A stretch of 64,000 nt of DNA from Acetonema longum DSM 6540 (GTDB lineage: Bacteria > Bacillota > Negativicutes > Sporomusales > Acetonemataceae), in assembly GCF_000219125.1 (NCBI RefSeq), contig NZ_AFGF01000040.1, forward strand, positions 1 to 64,000, in the 5' to 3' direction. How positions within the stretch are numbered: position 1 is the stretch's first letter; the number at the start of each line of letters is the position of its first letter. The notes below the pieces were generated by a model, which was not told where the DNA came from, did not search any database, and saw only the letters and a program-made list of their open reading frames with translations. Below, one piece after another: positions 63,128 to 64,000 of this stretch. The position numbers were made by a program, and so were the translations under genes.

Positions 63128-63301
63128 ATGATCGTTACCCTGCTACAGGATCCCTGCTGCCGGCCCAGATGAAAGAAACTGCTTTGCCTGCCGCTGGCTG
63201 CCTCTGATGACAGCGGCTTTTATCAGTCGGTTAAACTGGATGAACCTTCCGATACCGTTATGCAGGCTTATGATATTTACACAATATTAGTGTTACCCTA
63301 A
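63128..63301 (+). other. Short ORF with in-frame TGA, candidate selenoprotein or thioredoxin-like pseudogene
   Basis: From ATG 63128 (AAGGAG 11 nt upstream) the frame reads MIVTLLQDPCCRPR, meets TGA at 63170, and continues in the same frame to TAA at 63301, 57 residues with the TGA read as one. The later part (VKLDEPSDTVMQAYDIYTI) resembles the middle of a thioredoxin fold. A perfect 7-bp stem GCCGCTG/CAGCGGC lies at 63190-63217, 17 nt after the TGA, roughly where bacterial SECIS hairpins lie. The protein is short and ends abruptly, so decay of a larger gene is equally possible. Confidence 0.4.
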
Positions 63302-63395
63302 CATATCCCCTCCGGCACCTATGGTATCATGATAAAACATAGGTGAAACCAATGCAAAAGCCTTTTATGCGATCAATAACGGAGGGGTACATGTC

Positions 63396-64000
63396 ATGTT
63401 GCAGGAATATCAGTTTTACGGGAAGCCGAAACGTTACATCTTTGCCGTCACAGTGGGAATAGCCGTTGGTCTGGCTACAATCCTGCATGTTCTGCTGTTT
63501 GGACAAGGCGATAATGAGCTTGTCACGGAAGCGGCCCTGATGATCGGTCTGCAAGGCAATGACATTTTTTTATGGAGTACCAACCTGTATCTTCTTTATT
63601 GGGCGTACCGCAGGGGGATAAAAAGCGTGATCCCCCTGACTCTCTGGCTGAATTTTTTCATTTGGGTTTGCGTTCAGGGTTTTAAGCTGATCGCACTGGG
63701 CATTCAGACGATGGGATGGGCATCCCTCGCCTGGACGCTTCGCCCCACCGGCGAAGCGATGGGCTTTCCCAGCGGCCATGCAGCCCATGCCTTTGCCATG
63801 GCCTTGGTGCTGACCTGTTTTTATCCGCGCTGGACCTGGCTCTGGTATACATGCGCTGCGGCTATTTCCTGGTCGCGGGTTGAAAGCAGCGCTCATACCG
63901 ATTTGCAGGTTGTAGTGGGCACCATAGCCGGCCTGATCATTGCCTGGGTGATGATGGTCCGGTGGCTGCGGGAAAATGACGCCCAAAAGGCCGGGCTGTT
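63396..64000 (+). CDS. PAP2 family phosphatase (partial, runs off the window)
   Basis: At least 201 residues are present on the plus strand, with no stop before the window edge. There are several membrane segments. The PAP2 signature is recognisable: TLRPTGEAMGFPSGHAAH, and SRVESSAHTDLQ as the third motif. The usual spacing of the final His to Asp (HxxxD) is not kept: the Asp comes two residues after His. GGAGGGG lies 8 nt before ATG 63396. The family dephosphorylates lipid phosphates such as undecaprenyl pyrophosphate. An inverted repeat CACCTATG/CATAGGTG lies just upstream at 63316-63345. Confidence 0.85.
   Translation, partial: MLQEYQFYGKPKRYIFAVTVGIAVGLATILHVLLFGQGDNELVTEAALMIGLQGNDIFLWSTNLYLLYWAYRRGIKSVIPLTLWLNFFIWVCVQGFKLIALGIQTMGWASLAWTLRPTGEAMGFPSGHAAHAFAMALVLTCFYPRWTWLWYTCAAAISWSRVESSAHTDLQVVVGTIAGLIIAWVMMVRWLRENDAQKAGL

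Noticed and set aside
1-64000. CRISPR arrays, insertion sequences, prophage, rRNA
   Set aside because: No regularly spaced direct repeats, transposase, integrase or rRNA sequences were seen.

Overview
The window looks like chromosomal DNA of an anaerobic, diderm, low-GC-lineage bacterium of the Negativicutes, probably Sporomusaceae (Acetonema, Sporomusa or Pelosinus relatives). This placement is inferred from gene content, not from a marker gene. The outer-membrane side is shown by an OmpA-domain lipoprotein and an RND efflux pair. The Firmicutes side is shown by a T-box before serS, strong GGAGG ribosome sites, a BlaI/M56 pair, a KipI/KipA-type oxoprolinase locus and HPr with both phosphorylation sites. 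Anaerobic life is suggested by a multiheme cytochrome with a Tat flavoprotein, several [4Fe-4S] proteins and a selenocysteine tRNA. I see no rRNA, CRISPR array, insertion sequence or prophage.

Layout: 0.1-9 kb (mostly minus) holds a FlxA-like coiled-coil protein, a BlaI repressor with an M56 sensor protease, a TetR-controlled RND pump with two matching operators, and an orphan amino-acid-binding lipoprotein. 9.2-12.2 kb holds a sigma-54 activator with an apparent frameshift, followed by a clear -24/-12 promoter and leucine dehydrogenase. 12.5-14.8 kb holds a DUF2225 protein and an NhaD-type antiporter. 15-21.6 kb is a 2-keto-3-deoxygluconate region: IclR regulator plus kduD, then KDPG aldolase behind a 39-bp perfect palindrome, KDG kinase and a LacI repressor. 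A GGDEF response regulator and a flavin reductase lie between them. 21.9-26 kb holds PBP1A and a TPR protein. 26.2-32.8 kb is a 5-oxoprolinase locus (LysR, PxpB-like paralogue, DUF1445, NRAMP, PxpB, PxpC, PxpA). 33.5-38 kb holds a large HTH regulator, an M20 amidohydrolase and an AbgT transporter.

38-45 kb holds DUF1015, gamma-carbonic anhydrase, a ferredoxin-type aldo/keto reductase, a thioredoxin-reductase-like flavoprotein lacking the NADPH motif, a YkvI-like transporter, and T-box plus serS. 45.4-49 kb holds two FeoA genes with a small Cys-rich protein, a P-II gene behind a possible attenuator, a chemoreceptor and selC. 49-54 kb holds a MarR/4Fe-4S pair sharing an operator, SatD, DUF3307, Fic, HPr and GlsB, then a probable structured RNA. 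54-64 kb holds a class-I amidotransferase hydrolase, isoaspartyl dipeptidase, MscS, YbaK, an ankyrin-OmpA lipoprotein, a PucR-type regulator divergent from a five-CXXCH cytochrome and Tat flavoprotein, a short ORF with an in-frame TGA, and a truncated PAP2 gene at the edge.

A dispersed intergenic repeat of about 90 bp recurs at several places (19.2, 21.6, 43.6, 53.6 and 54.1 kb, with fragments near 62.9 and 63.0 kb). It is the main structure that gene calls do not explain. The most interesting candidates for follow-up are this repeat, the TGA-containing ORF, the pyridine-nucleotide-independent-looking thioredoxin reductase, the 39-bp operator and the putative RNA at 53.86-54.02 kb.
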